Shown here one piece after another: positions 17,068 to 25,493 of a stretch of DNA of 64,000 nucleotides. Both the position numbers and the translations under genes were made by a program. Under the pieces are notes generated by a model. It was not told where the DNA came from. It saw only the letters and a program-made list of their open reading frames with translations, and made no database searches. Each line of letters begins with the position of its first letter. Position 1 is the stretch's first letter. Source of the stretch: Pseudonocardia cypriaca (GTDB lineage: Bacteria > Actinomycetota > Actinomycetes > Mycobacteriales > Pseudonocardiaceae); the NCBI RefSeq assembly GCF_006717045.1, contig NZ_VFPH01000002.1, forward strand, positions 434,001 to 498,000, in the 5' to 3' direction.

Positions 17068-17994
17068 ATGAGCACGGCCTTGGGGTACCGGACTTTCGGT
17101 GCCGCCGACGTCCAGGAGTTCTTCGACCGGCCCGATCCGTCGCCCGGTCCTGGCGAGGTCCTCATCCGCGTCGCAGCCGCGGGAGTCAACCCGCTGGACC
17201 ACCTGCTCCGTTCCGGACACGTCCGCGAGATGAACGGCCATCTGCCCTTTCCCCAGGTCCTGGGGATGGAGGCGGCCGGGACCGTCCTCGCGGTGGGTGA
17301 CGAGGTGACCGGCCTGGCCGTCGGCGACCGGGTCACCGGGTTCGCCCTGACGGGTGCCGGCACGTACGCGGGGACGACCGTGCTGCTCGCCGAGTCCACG
17401 GCCAGCATCCCCGACGCGCTGCCGGAGACCTGGGCGGCGACCATCCCCGTCGCCGGCACCACCGCGCTCGACGTCCTCGACCAGCTCGCGTTGCCCGCCG
17501 GGGCGTCGCTGCTCGTGAACGGGATCGGCGGTGGCGTCGGAATCGCCGTGGCCCAGATCGCGCGGGACCGCGGCCTCGTCGTCGTCGGCACGGGCAGTGC
17601 GGCCAAGCGGGATCTCGTGACCAGGACCGGGGCGACCTTCGTCGACTACACCGCCGGCGATCTCGTGGACCGGCTCCGGGCGCGGGCCCCGGACGGCTTC
17701 GACGCCGTGGTCGACACGGTCGGGGGTGACTCCATGCGTGGCGTCGCCCCACTGGCGGCGAAGCCGGACGCGCTCGTCTCCGTCGGGGACCCGTCGGTGA
17801 CCGAGCTCGGCGGCGTGTCCGTCCATCGCCGCGTCGACCGGAGCGGCCTCGAGCGCGTCGCCGAACTGATGGTCACCGGGCGGCTCGATCCGAACATCAC
17901 GGCGACCTATCCGCTCGCGCGGGCGGAGGAAGCACTGGCACTCGTCGAGTCCAAGCACGCGTCCGGCAAGGTCGTCATCGACATGAGGCTCTGA
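17068..17994 (+). CDS. NADP-dependent quinone oxidoreductase-like alcohol dehydrogenase
   Basis: This is a 308-residue medium-chain reductase of the zeta-crystallin/quinone oxidoreductase type, without zinc ligands. The N-terminal GroES-like domain holds PGEVLIRVAAAGVNPLDHLLR and GMEAAGTVLAVGDEV. The Rossmann part carries NGIGGGVGIAVAQIARDRG, matching the NAD(P)-binding AxxGxxG pattern, and the end (ALVESKHASGKVVIDM) is typical. The enzyme should reduce quinones or enones with NADPH. ATG 17068 has GAAGGAG nine bases upstream and is preferred over ATG 17047. The gene is convergent with a MerR regulator at 18020-18406, a common pairing in which MerR controls the oxidoreductase. Confidence 0.92.
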   Translation: MSTALGYRTFGAADVQEFFDRPDPSPGPGEVLIRVAAAGVNPLDHLLRSGHVREMNGHLPFPQVLGMEAAGTVLAVGDEVTGLAVGDRVTGFALTGAGTYAGTTVLLAESTASIPDALPETWAATIPVAGTTALDVLDQLALPAGASLLVNGIGGGVGIAVAQIARDRGLVVVGTGSAAKRDLVTRTGATFVDYTAGDLVDRLRARAPDGFDAVVDTVGGDSMRGVAPLAAKPDALVSVGDPSVTELGGVSVHRRVDRSGLERVAELMVTGRLDPNITATYPLARAEEALALVESKHASGKVVIDMRL

Positions 17995-18019
17995 CATCGA
18001 TGCGTGGTCGCGACGGGCT

Positions 18020-18406
18020 TCAACAAGAGCCGGGATCGCTTTGGCTCCCGCCGAGCCGGTACCGGGTGTTCGCCTCGATCAGCGCAGCGAGGGCGTCCCG
18101 GGTCTCGATCAGCCGGGTGATGTCGGCGGTCAGTCGGTCGTGTTCCCTGACCATCGTGTTGTAGGCCTCTTCGGCGACGTCAGCGTCGTCGTCGCCGTCC
18201 ACGCACGGCAGCAACTGGGCGATCACCTTGCTCCCCAGCCCCGCGTCGAACAGCCGCCGGATCATCTCGACCCGCGCGACCTCCGTCGCGGCGTAATGCC
18301 GCTGCCCACCGGCGGACCGGGTGCTGTGCACCAGTCCTTGCTGCTCGTAGTACCGCAATGATCGGGCGCTGACCCCCGTGAGTCGAGCCAGTTCGCCGAT
18401 CCGCAT
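18020..18406 (-). CDS. MerR family transcriptional regulator
   Basis: This is a 128-residue regulator. The winged HTH reads MRIGELARLTGVSARSLRYY and is followed by the Gln-Gly-Leu-Val and QRHYAATEVARVEMI segments typical of MerR. Then comes a dimerisation helix rich in Asp and Glu and the HDRLTADITRLIETRDAL coiled coil. No cluster of metal-binding cysteines is present; the single Cys in LLPCVDG is typical of MerR proteins that regulate oxidoreductases rather than metal efflux. ATG 18406 aligns with the family start; the open frame extends 22 codons further but without a ribosome site. It is convergent with the oxidoreductase ending at 17994, its probable target. Confidence 0.9.
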   Translation of the reverse strand: MRIGELARLTGVSARSLRYYEQQGLVHSTRSAGGQRHYAATEVARVEMIRRLFDAGLGSKVIAQLLPCVDGDDDADVAEEAYNTMVREHDRLTADITRLIETRDALAALIEANTRYRLGGSQSDPGSC

Positions 18407-18494
18407 CGTGGCAGGGGGAGCCGTCGCTGCCGACGTCACCGAGCACGGGATGGGACCTGCAGGAGGCGGCATCGATCTTCGTGGATCAGTACGG

Positions 18495-19139
18495 CTAGCC
18501 GTCGCCCCGGGCCATGCCGATCGCCTCTGCGCACTCGAGGAGGGCGGTCAGATGCGGGTGGCGCGGGGGGAGGGCCTGCTCGGCGTCGTACATCGCCGCG
18601 CGGAGCTCGTTGATGGCCGACTCCATGTCGCCGGCCGCGGCCTGGGCGCGGACCATGCCCATCCGGGAGGTGAGGGTGTCCGGGTGGGCCGGGCCGAGCA
18701 CTCGCGCGCGCTGGGCGGCGACACGGGCGGACAGCTCGACGGCGTCGTCCACGTCACCGGCCAGCCGGTAGGCCACCGCGAGCGCGTCGAGGCCCGTCAA
18801 GGTGCGTGGGTCCTCGTCACCGAGCACCCGGGAGCGGTCAGCGAGGTTCGCCGCGATCAGGCCGATGCCCACGCGGCGCCGGCCTGCCGAGACGCGGGCC
18901 ACGCCGAGGTTGCCGGCAACGGTCAACGTGGCGAGGTGGTCGCGGCCGAGCATCGCCAGGCAGTCGCGGAGGGCGCCCTCGAACAGCTCCATCGCGTCCT
19001 TCGCGTTGCCGCTGCTGAACAGTGCTGCGGCCCGAGCGTTGCAGGCGGCGACCTCGTGGATGTTGGTTCGTACCGAGCCTCGCGCATCCTCTGTTCTGAC
19101 GGAGGCGTGGTCGCCCTCTGCATGGGACCACCAGGACAT
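18495..19139 (-). CDS. Small tetratricopeptide-repeat protein
   Basis: This is a 214-residue protein consisting mainly of kinesin-light-chain-like TPR units, recognised by the repeated pattern GRDHLATLTVAGNLGVAR, DEDPRTLTGLDALAVAYR and AHPDTLTSRMGMVRAQAA. Such repeats bind partner proteins. ATG 19139 (MSWWSHAEGD) has GAGGGGG six bases upstream; a GTG seven codons further up is also possible. No catalytic or DNA-binding part is present. Related repeats usually form the C-terminal part of larger NB-ARC proteins, so this may be a stand-alone remnant or a separate adaptor. It is bounded by the MerR gene and by an AT-richer intergenic stretch. Confidence 0.75.
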   Translation of the reverse strand: MSWWSHAEGDHASVRTEDARGSVRTNIHEVAACNARAAALFSSGNAKDAMELFEGALRDCLAMLGRDHLATLTVAGNLGVARVSAGRRRVGIGLIAANLADRSRVLGDEDPRTLTGLDALAVAYRLAGDVDDAVELSARVAAQRARVLGPAHPDTLTSRMGMVRAQAAAGDMESAINELRAAMYDAEQALPPRHPHLTALLECAEAIGMARGDG

Positions 19140-19580
19140 CCGAACCCCCTCATTTTGCACATCGATGTCAGGACTGTGCCGACATTCACTGGATCAAGGA
19201 GGTCCAGTAGACCGGAGGATCCACCAAAAATCAACGATGCATGCGGTAAGCCAACTAACTCCACCGCAGCCCTCGGACTACCCTTATGGAGCAGTTATCT
19301 GATGTCTACCGTCATCCATGAGGTGTAGCGCGATAACCCCCCGTCGATTGAACCTTCACCATCACCTGCGGGCGACCAAGGGAGATGCCGAGCGAATACA
19401 AATACCTCCGCGGTGAGTCAAGGCCGGTCAATCAGCGGATACCTTTCGACGCCGTGGTCGATGAGCTCCCGCACCTGCACGACAAGCCACTAGTCGCGGT
19501 GTGGCCGAGGAGCCCTCAGCCACGCGCGGCCATTCGCAGCGGCACGCCCGAATGCGCAGGCCTCGTCCCCCACAGGTACG
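19140..19580. other. AT-richer non-coding stretch
   Basis: About 440 bp with visibly lower GC than its surroundings, especially 19160-19420. A plus-strand frame from ATG 19385 has a weak AAGGGAG site but becomes Arg-rich and runs antisense into the TrmB gene, so I do not call it. The region probably holds the promoter of the TPR gene at 19139. The base composition could mark a recombination junction. Confidence 0.4.
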
Positions 19581-20450
19581 TCAGGCACCCCGGCTCGTGC
19601 GCTCGATGGGTGCCGATGGCTGCGCAGAGGTGGGATCCGCCGGCCGTCGCAGCTGCTGGAGGCCGGGTCCGTAGCGGGCACGCAGCTCTTCGGGGAAGTC
19701 GGCGTAGATCTGCTGCACGTCGAGGTCGTGCCGGATGAAGCCCTTGACGAGCGCGGTGAACAGCGGGTCGGCGGCGACGGCCGCGTCCCAGTCGCTCCCG
19801 TTCGGTGCGAGCGCCCACAGGGCGTCCGTGCTGTCCACGACGACCGCGAGGTGACGGGCCTGGTGGTGCCGGTACACCATCCCCTCGGTGCTGGCGTGCT
19901 GGAGCATGCGCCCTCGGGGCACCGTCACCTTGCTCGAGCCGAAACACAGCAGGTCGAACTCCACGCCGCGGGCCTGCGCGTCGGCGATGTCCGCGTCGAA
20001 CCGGGCGAGCTGTTCGGCGTGCGTCGACAGGTAGACGTGCCGGCCGGCCTGCCGCAGCATGTCCGCTGCGCGCGTGGCGATGGAGTCCCAGTCGGTCAAC
20101 GAGGGCAGCACGTGCGCACGTTGCGCCGAGCGCTGATCGATCTCGGCGAGGCTCTGCTTCGTCCCGATGACGCGGGCGCGGAACTGCGCGTCGACGGTCG
20201 AGAGGAGCTGTTCAGCAGGCACGGCGACGAACCGGGCCGGGTCGTCGCCGACGCGGCCCACCGCGTTCTTGGCCTCGAGCCGGCGCAACGTCTCGTAGAC
20301 CTTCGGCTGCGGGATCCCGGTCCGGTTGGCGAGGGCGTACCCGGTCATCGGCTCGGCCCCGAGCAGCCCGACGTACGCGCGTGCCTCGTACTGCGAGAAC
20401 CCCAGCTCGGTGAGCTGCTCGACCGCCCTGCCGACTCCGTCCACAGCCAC
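19581..20450 (-). CDS. TrmB family transcriptional regulator
   Basis: This is a 289-residue regulator. The N-terminal winged HTH of TrmB reads LGFSQYEARAYVGLLGAEPM and GIPQPKVYETLRRLEAKNAV. A coiled-coil linker follows (about residues 90-115), then a phospholipase-D-like sensor domain with SLTDWDSIATRAADMLRQA and the C-terminal ALVKGFIRHDL. In Archaea TrmB senses sugars; bacterial homologues regulate diverse catabolic operons. It is the last gene of the minus-strand operon starting at 26264 and begins 42 bp after the amidohydrolase stop. Immediately upstream lies an 11-bp palindrome sharing GTAGTAAC with the divergent SDR/thiolase promoter, suggesting it controls both. The start is GTG 20450; GTG 20444 is an alternative. 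Confidence 0.88.
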   Translation of the reverse strand: MAVDGVGRAVEQLTELGFSQYEARAYVGLLGAEPMTGYALANRTGIPQPKVYETLRRLEAKNAVGRVGDDPARFVAVPAEQLLSTVDAQFRARVIGTKQSLAEIDQRSAQRAHVLPSLTDWDSIATRAADMLRQAGRHVYLSTHAEQLARFDADIADAQARGVEFDLLCFGSSKVTVPRGRMLQHASTEGMVYRHHQARHLAVVVDSTDALWALAPNGSDWDAAVAADPLFTALVKGFIRHDLDVQQIYADFPEELRARYGPGLQQLRRPADPTSAQPSAPIERTSRGA

Positions 20451-20458
20451 CCCCCGAC

Positions 20459-20475
20459 GTAGTAACGACTGTCGT
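20459..20475. promoter_or_regulatory. Candidate TrmB operator (GTAGTAAC + ACGACTGTCGT palindrome)
   Basis: A perfect palindrome ACGACTGTCGT (20465-20475) preceded by GTAGTAAC (20459-20466) lies just before the TrmB start. GTAGTAAC recurs at 26284-26291 in the divergent SDR/thiolase region, so both could be bound by TrmB. Confidence 0.45.
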
Positions 20476-20492
20476 AGTTAGGCTACCGCGGC

Positions 20493-21344
20493 TCAGAGTT
20501 CGAGCACGCGCTCGGCATTGCCGTGGAACACGTCGGCGAGCACGTCGTCGGCGTAGCCGAGCTCCTCCCACTCCCGGAAGATGCGCTCGTAGGGGAGGCT
20601 GGGGTGATCGCTCCCGAACATGATCTTATGGCGCAGGCGCCCGCGGATGTCCTTCTTGAGCTGGTCCGGGAAGTACTTCGGGGCCCAGCCCGAGAGCTCC
20701 CAGTGGACGTTGCCCTTGTGCAGGGCCACCGCGGTCATCTCGTCGACCCACGGCCACCCCGGATGGGCGGCGATGATCGTCATGTCGGGGAAGTCGGCGG
20801 CGAGGTGGTCCACGGCGATCGGGTGCGCGTGCTCGATCCGGGATCCGAGCCCGCCCGGCATACCCGCCCCCATGCCGGTGGTGCCGACGTCCACCATGAC
20901 CGGTACGCCGAGCTCGTTGATCGTCTCCCACAAGGGGTACAGCTCCCGGTCGTCGACCCGGTATCGGCCCATGATCGGGTGGAAGTGGAAGCCGAGCACG
21001 CCCAGTTCGGTCACGGCCCGCTTGGCCTCGGCGATCGCCTGCTCGCCCTTGTGCGGATCGACCGCGCCCCAGCTGTGGATGACGCGCTCGGGGTACTTCG
21101 CACGCAGCGAGGTGACGTAGTCGTTGCTGCACGGAGGCGCCCCGATGACGGACTCGATGTCGAAGGCGACCAGCACGACCTCGACACCCGCCTCGTCGAA
21201 CTTCTCGATGACCTGTTCCTCGGTCTCCGCCTCCCACGCGCGACCCCAGTACTGGCCGAGTGCCTCGACGAACACACCTTGTGAGTCGATCCACGGCTGC
21301 GTGCCCGGGTACGCGTGCAGGTCGATACGACGCACTGTTCTCAC
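20493..21344 (-). CDS. Amidohydrolase family protein (ACMSD-like TIM barrel)
   Basis: This is a 283-residue metal-dependent hydrolase or decarboxylase of the amidohydrolase-2 family. The N-terminal metal motif is reduced to RIDLHAYPG (one His instead of HxH). Other ligand segments are intact: GFHFHPIMG, the His in IIAAHPGWPWVDE and the Asp in MFGSDHPSLPYERI. ACMSD-like enzymes decarboxylate aromatic-derived or hydroxybenzoic acids or hydrolyse lactones. Its GTG start (21344) overlaps the TGA of the aryl-AMP ligase by four bases (GTGA), so the two are coupled. The context (ligase, importer, aldolase, thiolase) points to aromatic-acid breakdown. The exact substrate is not deducible. Confidence 0.88.
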   Translation of the reverse strand: MRTVRRIDLHAYPGTQPWIDSQGVFVEALGQYWGRAWEAETEEQVIEKFDEAGVEVVLVAFDIESVIGAPPCSNDYVTSLRAKYPERVIHSWGAVDPHKGEQAIAEAKRAVTELGVLGFHFHPIMGRYRVDDRELYPLWETINELGVPVMVDVGTTGMGAGMPGGLGSRIEHAHPIAVDHLAADFPDMTIIAAHPGWPWVDEMTAVALHKGNVHWELSGWAPKYFPDQLKKDIRGRLRHKIMFGSDHPSLPYERIFREWEELGYADDVLADVFHGNAERVLEL

Positions 21345-22993
21345 CCTTCAGTCACGGAAGCGACGAGGTCCTTCTTGGACACCTTCCCGATCGGGGAGAG
21401 CGGGAGCTCGTCGAAGAATTCGAGGCGTTCCGGCAGCTTGTGCTTGGCGATCTCGAACGCCAGCAGGAAGTCGCAGAGCTCGCCGAGCTCGAGCTCCGTG
21501 CCGGGCCGCAGCACGACGCAGGCGCACATCCGCTCGCCGAGGACCTCGTCGGGCACCGGCACGCAGGCGACGTTCGCGACGTCCGGGTGGGCGAGGATCA
21601 GGTTCTCGACCTCCTCGGCGCTGATCTTCTCCCCACCCCTGTTGATCAGGTCCTTCTTGCGGCCCTCCACCACGTAGTTGCCGGACGGGTGCAGCCGCAT
21701 CAGGTCCCCGGTGAGGTAGTAGCCGTCCGGGGTGAAGGCCTTGGTGTTGTGCTCGGGCGCACGGAAGTACCCGCGCAGCGTGTACGGACCGCGTACGCAC
21801 AGCTCGCCGACCTCACCCGGGGGCACGTCCCGACCGTCGTCGTCCACGAGCCGCACCTCGTCGTCGGGACAGATCGGGCGCCCGCACGTCTCCCGGCGCA
21901 CGTCGTCCGGATCGTCGAGGCGGACGAACATCAGCAGTCCCTCTGCCATCCCGAAGTTCTCCTGCACGACGGCGGTGGGGATCAGCCGGCCGGCGCGCTC
22001 GCGGACCTCGGGCTGCAGCCGTTGGCCGCCGCTCTGCAGGACCCGCAGCGACGACAGGTCGTGGCTACCGATGCCCGGGTCGGCGAGCCACCGGATCAGC
22101 AGCGACGGGACCAGGTGGATGTGGGTCACCCGATGCCGCTCGACCAGGTCGAACACGTCGGCAGGCCGGGTGGAGGTGCTCAGCACCACCCGTGCGCCGC
22201 GCAGCAGGAATCCCTGCAGGCCCGGGCAGGCCAGCGGCAGGTTGTGCTCGATCGGGAGCGCGAGCAGCAGCGCGTCGTCCGGGCTCACGTCGCACACCGA
22301 GACGGCCAGCCGCGAGTTGAACACGTAGTCGTTGTGGCTGCGCGGGATCAGCTTCGGCACGCCGGTCGTCCCACCGGACAGCAGGAAGACCGCGGGGTCG
22401 TCCGGGTCGATCTCGACCGACGCCAGCGCCTCCTCCGGCGCGTCCGGCTTCCGGAGGAGCAGCTCCTCCAGCGCGACGAACCGGTCGTCCAGAGGATCGT
22501 CCGACCCCTGCACCAGGCCGAGCAGCTGCCGCTCCTGGTCCTTGCCGATCCGGCGGACCATGTCGGGGAACGAGAAGTCCCCATCCCTGGAACTCCTGTG
22601 GCGCGCGGGGACGGCGCACGCGACCGCGTCGGTGAGGGACACGCAGTGCGCGATCTCCCGGTACCGGTGCGACGGCAGCGCCAGCACCGGGACGGCACCG
22701 AGCTTCTGCAGCGCGAAGTAGAGGTAGACGAAGATCGCCGTGTTGGGCAGCTGCACGACCACCCGGTCGCCTGCCCGCAGCCCGAGGTCGACGAGGTTGC
22801 GGGCGAGGTGGGTGGATCGCTCGTCCAGCTGCCGGTAGGTGATCTGCTCGGGCCCGTCGACCACCGCGATGCGGTCGGCGTACGTGTGGAACACGTCGTC
22901 GAACTCGGCCCGCAGCGGCCGGTCCCGCCAGTAGCCGCGCGCCCGGTAGCGCGCTGCGAACTCGGGAGGGAAGGGGACGACTCCGTCGATCAT
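21341..22993 (-). CDS. Aryl-acid adenylate (AMP) ligase, DhbE/EntE-like
   Basis: This is a 550-residue ANL-superfamily adenylating enzyme. The P-loop SGGTTGVPKLIPR, the A5-like motif QENFGMAEGLLMFVRLDDP, the YYLTGDLMRLHPSGNY motif with the ribose-binding Asp, and the C-terminal catalytic Lys in PIGKVSKKDL are present. The segment PIEHNLPLACPG matches the aryl-acid pocket of DhbE/EntE, where the Asn contacts a 2-hydroxybenzoate ring, so salicylate or 2,3-dihydroxybenzoate are plausible substrates. No carrier-protein or siderophore NRPS gene is nearby. The neighbours are an importer, aldolase, thiolase and amidohydrolase, so a catabolic ligase (as in salicylate degradation through CoA thioesters) is more likely. 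ATG 22993 overlaps the MFS stop (ATGA); its own stop overlaps the amidohydrolase start. Confidence 0.9.
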   Translation of the reverse strand: MIDGVVPFPPEFAARYRARGYWRDRPLRAEFDDVFHTYADRIAVVDGPEQITYRQLDERSTHLARNLVDLGLRAGDRVVVQLPNTAIFVYLYFALQKLGAVPVLALPSHRYREIAHCVSLTDAVACAVPARHRSSRDGDFSFPDMVRRIGKDQERQLLGLVQGSDDPLDDRFVALEELLLRKPDAPEEALASVEIDPDDPAVFLLSGGTTGVPKLIPRSHNDYVFNSRLAVSVCDVSPDDALLLALPIEHNLPLACPGLQGFLLRGARVVLSTSTRPADVFDLVERHRVTHIHLVPSLLIRWLADPGIGSHDLSSLRVLQSGGQRLQPEVRERAGRLIPTAVVQENFGMAEGLLMFVRLDDPDDVRRETCGRPICPDDEVRLVDDDGRDVPPGEVGELCVRGPYTLRGYFRAPEHNTKAFTPDGYYLTGDLMRLHPSGNYVVEGRKKDLINRGGEKISAEEVENLILAHPDVANVACVPVPDEVLGERMCACVVLRPGTELELGELCDFLLAFEIAKHKLPERLEFFDELPLSPIGKVSKKDLVASVTEG

Positions 22994-24414
22994 CGGGCGA
23001 GCTCCTCGAGGGTGCGCTGCTTGGTCTCCACGCCGTGGCGGAGGAAGACGACCAGCCCGACGACCAGCACGGCGCCGAAGAGGGCGAACATCCAGGCGAT
23101 CCCCCCGGCCCGGCCGACCAGCAGGCCGAGCACGATGGGTGCGATCACCGCGGAGCCGCTGCGGAACGTGCTCCCGACCATCGTGGCCCAGGCCCGCATG
23201 CGCGTCGGGTACAGCTCGGCGGTGTACATGTAGATCAGCGGCGCGTTGATGTTGACCCCGACGAGCAGGGTGGCGCTGGCGATGAACAGGACCACCCAGC
23301 CGGACGCCCCGGCCACGCCGAACGCGATCACGCCGAACGCGGCGCCGACGAGGGCCAGGAGGTAGCCGGCGGTGAACCAGAACCGGCGGCCGAGCCGGTC
23401 CAACGTCGCCGCCGCGAGGTAGACCACGAGCATGTCCCCGACCGTGACGGCCGCGGAGAGCAGCGACGCGTGCGACTGCGACACCCCGGCGCGCACGAGC
23501 AGGGTGGGCAGGAACGTCGTGAGGCCCCAGAGCGCGAAGTAGGTGGTGAACCACGTGCACCACAGCATCGCCGTGCGGTTCCGGTAGGCCGGCGCGAACA
23601 GCTCGCCGAAGCGGGTGCGCGGCTCCTTGACCGCTGGCACCGGGACGGCCACGTCGTCGCCGGTCGGCGCGGGCTTGCCGATCGCGCGGCTCGCCTCCAT
23701 CTCCTCGACGGTGCGGCGCGCGGTCTCGAGATCCCCCTTGTGCACCAGGTGGCGGGGCGACTCGGGCAACCGGAAGTAAGCCCAGATCGCGGCCAGGGCC
23801 GGCACCGCGCCGATGGCGAAGAGGTAGCGCCAGGCGTCGTGCGGCGGGAACACCGCGAGGAGCAGCCCGCCGACAAGCGAGGCGGCGAGGATCCCCCAGA
23901 TGAACAGGCTCTCGTAGATCAGCACGATCTTGCCGCGGGCCCTGGCGCGCACGAACTCGTTGAACATCGCGGCGGCCACCGGAACCTCGGCGCCCAGCCC
24001 GATGCCCTGGACGAGCCGGAACACCAGCAGGCTCTCCACGCTCCAGGCGAAGGCCGCGACCAGCGACAGCACTCCGAACAGCGCGGAGGACGCGATGAAC
24101 GCGCTCTTGCGGCCGTACCGCTCGCTCACGAAGCCGAACCCGATCGCGCCGACGATCTGGCCCACGTAGCCCGCGGCGATCAGGAAACCGGCGGTCTCCA
24201 CGCCCGCCCCGAACGTGCCGAGGATCGCGGCCATCGTCACCGCGACGGCCAGCGTGTCGAACGAGTCGAAGAACGTGCCCACCCCGAGGATCGAGGCGAC
24301 CCTCAGGTGGAACCGCGTGAGCGGGACGCGCTCCATGCGGCCGAGCAGCGCGGCTCCCTCGGCGGTGCGGTCGTCGGCCGGGGCGGCGGGGGGCGGTGGT
24401 CTGTCGACGGTCAT
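22990..24414 (-). CDS. MFS transporter, metabolite:H+ symporter type
   Basis: This is a 474-residue, 12-helix major facilitator. After a Pro-rich cytoplasmic N-terminus come TM1 with GVGTFFDSFDTLAVAV, the loop 2-3 motif SERYGRKSAF, and a large central loop (about 225-280) rich in charged residues. The conserved Asp in TM1 (DSFD) is typical of the aromatic acid/metabolite:H+ symporter group rather than of drug exporters. A clear AAAGGAGAGG site precedes ATG 24414. The stop overlaps the start of the aryl-AMP ligase by four bases. I infer that it imports the acid that the ligase activates. Confidence 0.88.
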   Translation of the reverse strand: MTVDRPPPPAAPADDRTAEGAALLGRMERVPLTRFHLRVASILGVGTFFDSFDTLAVAVTMAAILGTFGAGVETAGFLIAAGYVGQIVGAIGFGFVSERYGRKSAFIASSALFGVLSLVAAFAWSVESLLVFRLVQGIGLGAEVPVAAAMFNEFVRARARGKIVLIYESLFIWGILAASLVGGLLLAVFPPHDAWRYLFAIGAVPALAAIWAYFRLPESPRHLVHKGDLETARRTVEEMEASRAIGKPAPTGDDVAVPVPAVKEPRTRFGELFAPAYRNRTAMLWCTWFTTYFALWGLTTFLPTLLVRAGVSQSHASLLSAAVTVGDMLVVYLAAATLDRLGRRFWFTAGYLLALVGAAFGVIAFGVAGASGWVVLFIASATLLVGVNINAPLIYMYTAELYPTRMRAWATMVGSTFRSGSAVIAPIVLGLLVGRAGGIAWMFALFGAVLVVGLVVFLRHGVETKQRTLEELAR

Positions 24415-24454
24415 GGCCCTCTCCTTTGAGGCGGTACCGATCCTTCGAGGCCGG

Positions 24455-25468
24455 TCACTCGGCGAGCGTCAGCCGCCGCGCGGTGCTGTCGATCACGTCC
24501 TTGTCGATCACGTCGAGCCGGCAGCCCCGCAACAGCTCGGCCAGCCGGTCGACCTCCTGCCGGCGCGGACGGGGCATCGGCGGCCGCATGAGCGGGCTGC
24601 CGATCAGGCCCCTCAGCCAGGCCGCGGTCTTGTAGCGCACGTGGAGCCGCCCGAAGTCGGAGAACACGTACTCCTGCAGCTCCGAAAGGCCCGAGTTCCA
24701 GATCTCCGTGGCGCGCCGGACGTCGCCCTGCCGCCACGCCTGGATGTGGTCGAGCATCGGCTCGAGCGCGTAGTTGAAGGTGCCGGTCGCCGTGCCCTCG
24801 AAGGCGTCGTTCGCCAGGTTCTCGTGGAAGTACTTCCCGACCGCGCCAAGGATCGCGACGGGCCGGTCGAGCTCGCGCAGCGTGCGCGTCACCGCGCGGT
24901 AGCCGTCGTAGTTGTAGGTCATCTTCCAGCCGACGACCTGCGGCACCTCCTCGCAGATCCGGCGGACCGCGGCGGGCGGCAGTCCCACGCCGTACGCGGG
25001 GGTCGTCCTGCCGACCGGGTGGACGACGATCGGCAGGTCCACCGCATCGGTGATGGCGTGCAGCAGGTCGACAAGCACCTCGGGATAGGCCTCGGCATCC
25101 CAGGACTGGGTGATGTCGCCCGCGCCGATCGGGGGGAACACGAAGAGACCGTCGACGCCCAGCTCGGCGGCGTCCCGCGCGATCTGCACCGCCCCGGTCG
25201 TGGTCACGTCGACCACGCCTGCGAGCACGGGCGCCCGGCCTGCGGTCTCCTCGAGCGCCATCCGGACGACCAGTTGGCGTTCCTCCCGGTCGAGGGTGAA
25301 CAGCTCGCCGGCCTCGGGGTTGGCGACCAACGCGAGACCGGCGTCCAGCGCGGCCGGGGTGAGGAAACGGCGGAGGAAGGCGCGGTAGCCGGGCTCGTCG
25401 ATCGTCCCGTCGTCGCCGAAGGGCAGGACGGGGGTGGCGAAGAGGCGGTGGAAGGGCTCGTAGGGCAT
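24455..25468 (-). CDS. Dihydrodipicolinate synthase (DHDPS/NAL) family aldolase
   Basis: This is a 337-residue class I aldolase or hydratase-aldolase with a TIM barrel. The Schiff-base Lys is in VGWKMTYNYDGY, and the family pattern GVVDVTTTGAVQIARDAAELG and FVFPPIG is clear. The segment that normally reads YNxPGRT is IVVHPVGRTTPAYG, so the catalytic Tyr of true DHDPS is replaced; lysine biosynthesis is therefore unlikely and a retro-aldol or hydratase-aldolase reaction on a pyruvate-bearing catabolite is more plausible. ATG 25468 has AGGTG upstream; GTG 25477 is an alternative. The gene lies 25 bp after the SDR and 40 bp before the MFS gene in the same operon. Confidence 0.87.
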   Translation of the reverse strand: MPYEPFHRLFATPVLPFGDDGTIDEPGYRAFLRRFLTPAALDAGLALVANPEAGELFTLDREERQLVVRMALEETAGRAPVLAGVVDVTTTGAVQIARDAAELGVDGLFVFPPIGAGDITQSWDAEAYPEVLVDLLHAITDAVDLPIVVHPVGRTTPAYGVGLPPAAVRRICEEVPQVVGWKMTYNYDGYRAVTRTLRELDRPVAILGAVGKYFHENLANDAFEGTATGTFNYALEPMLDHIQAWRQGDVRRATEIWNSGLSELQEYVFSDFGRLHVRYKTAAWLRGLIGSPLMRPPMPRPRRQEVDRLAELLRGCRLDVIDKDVIDSTARRLTLAE

Positions 25469-25493
25469 CTGGGTCACCTCAGGTGGTCACGCG

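Noticed and set aside
19385..19738. 117-codon plus-strand ORF in the AT-richer region
   Set aside because: Its second half is antisense to TrmB and Arg-rich. Only the first 50 codons look protein-like, and no family is recognised.
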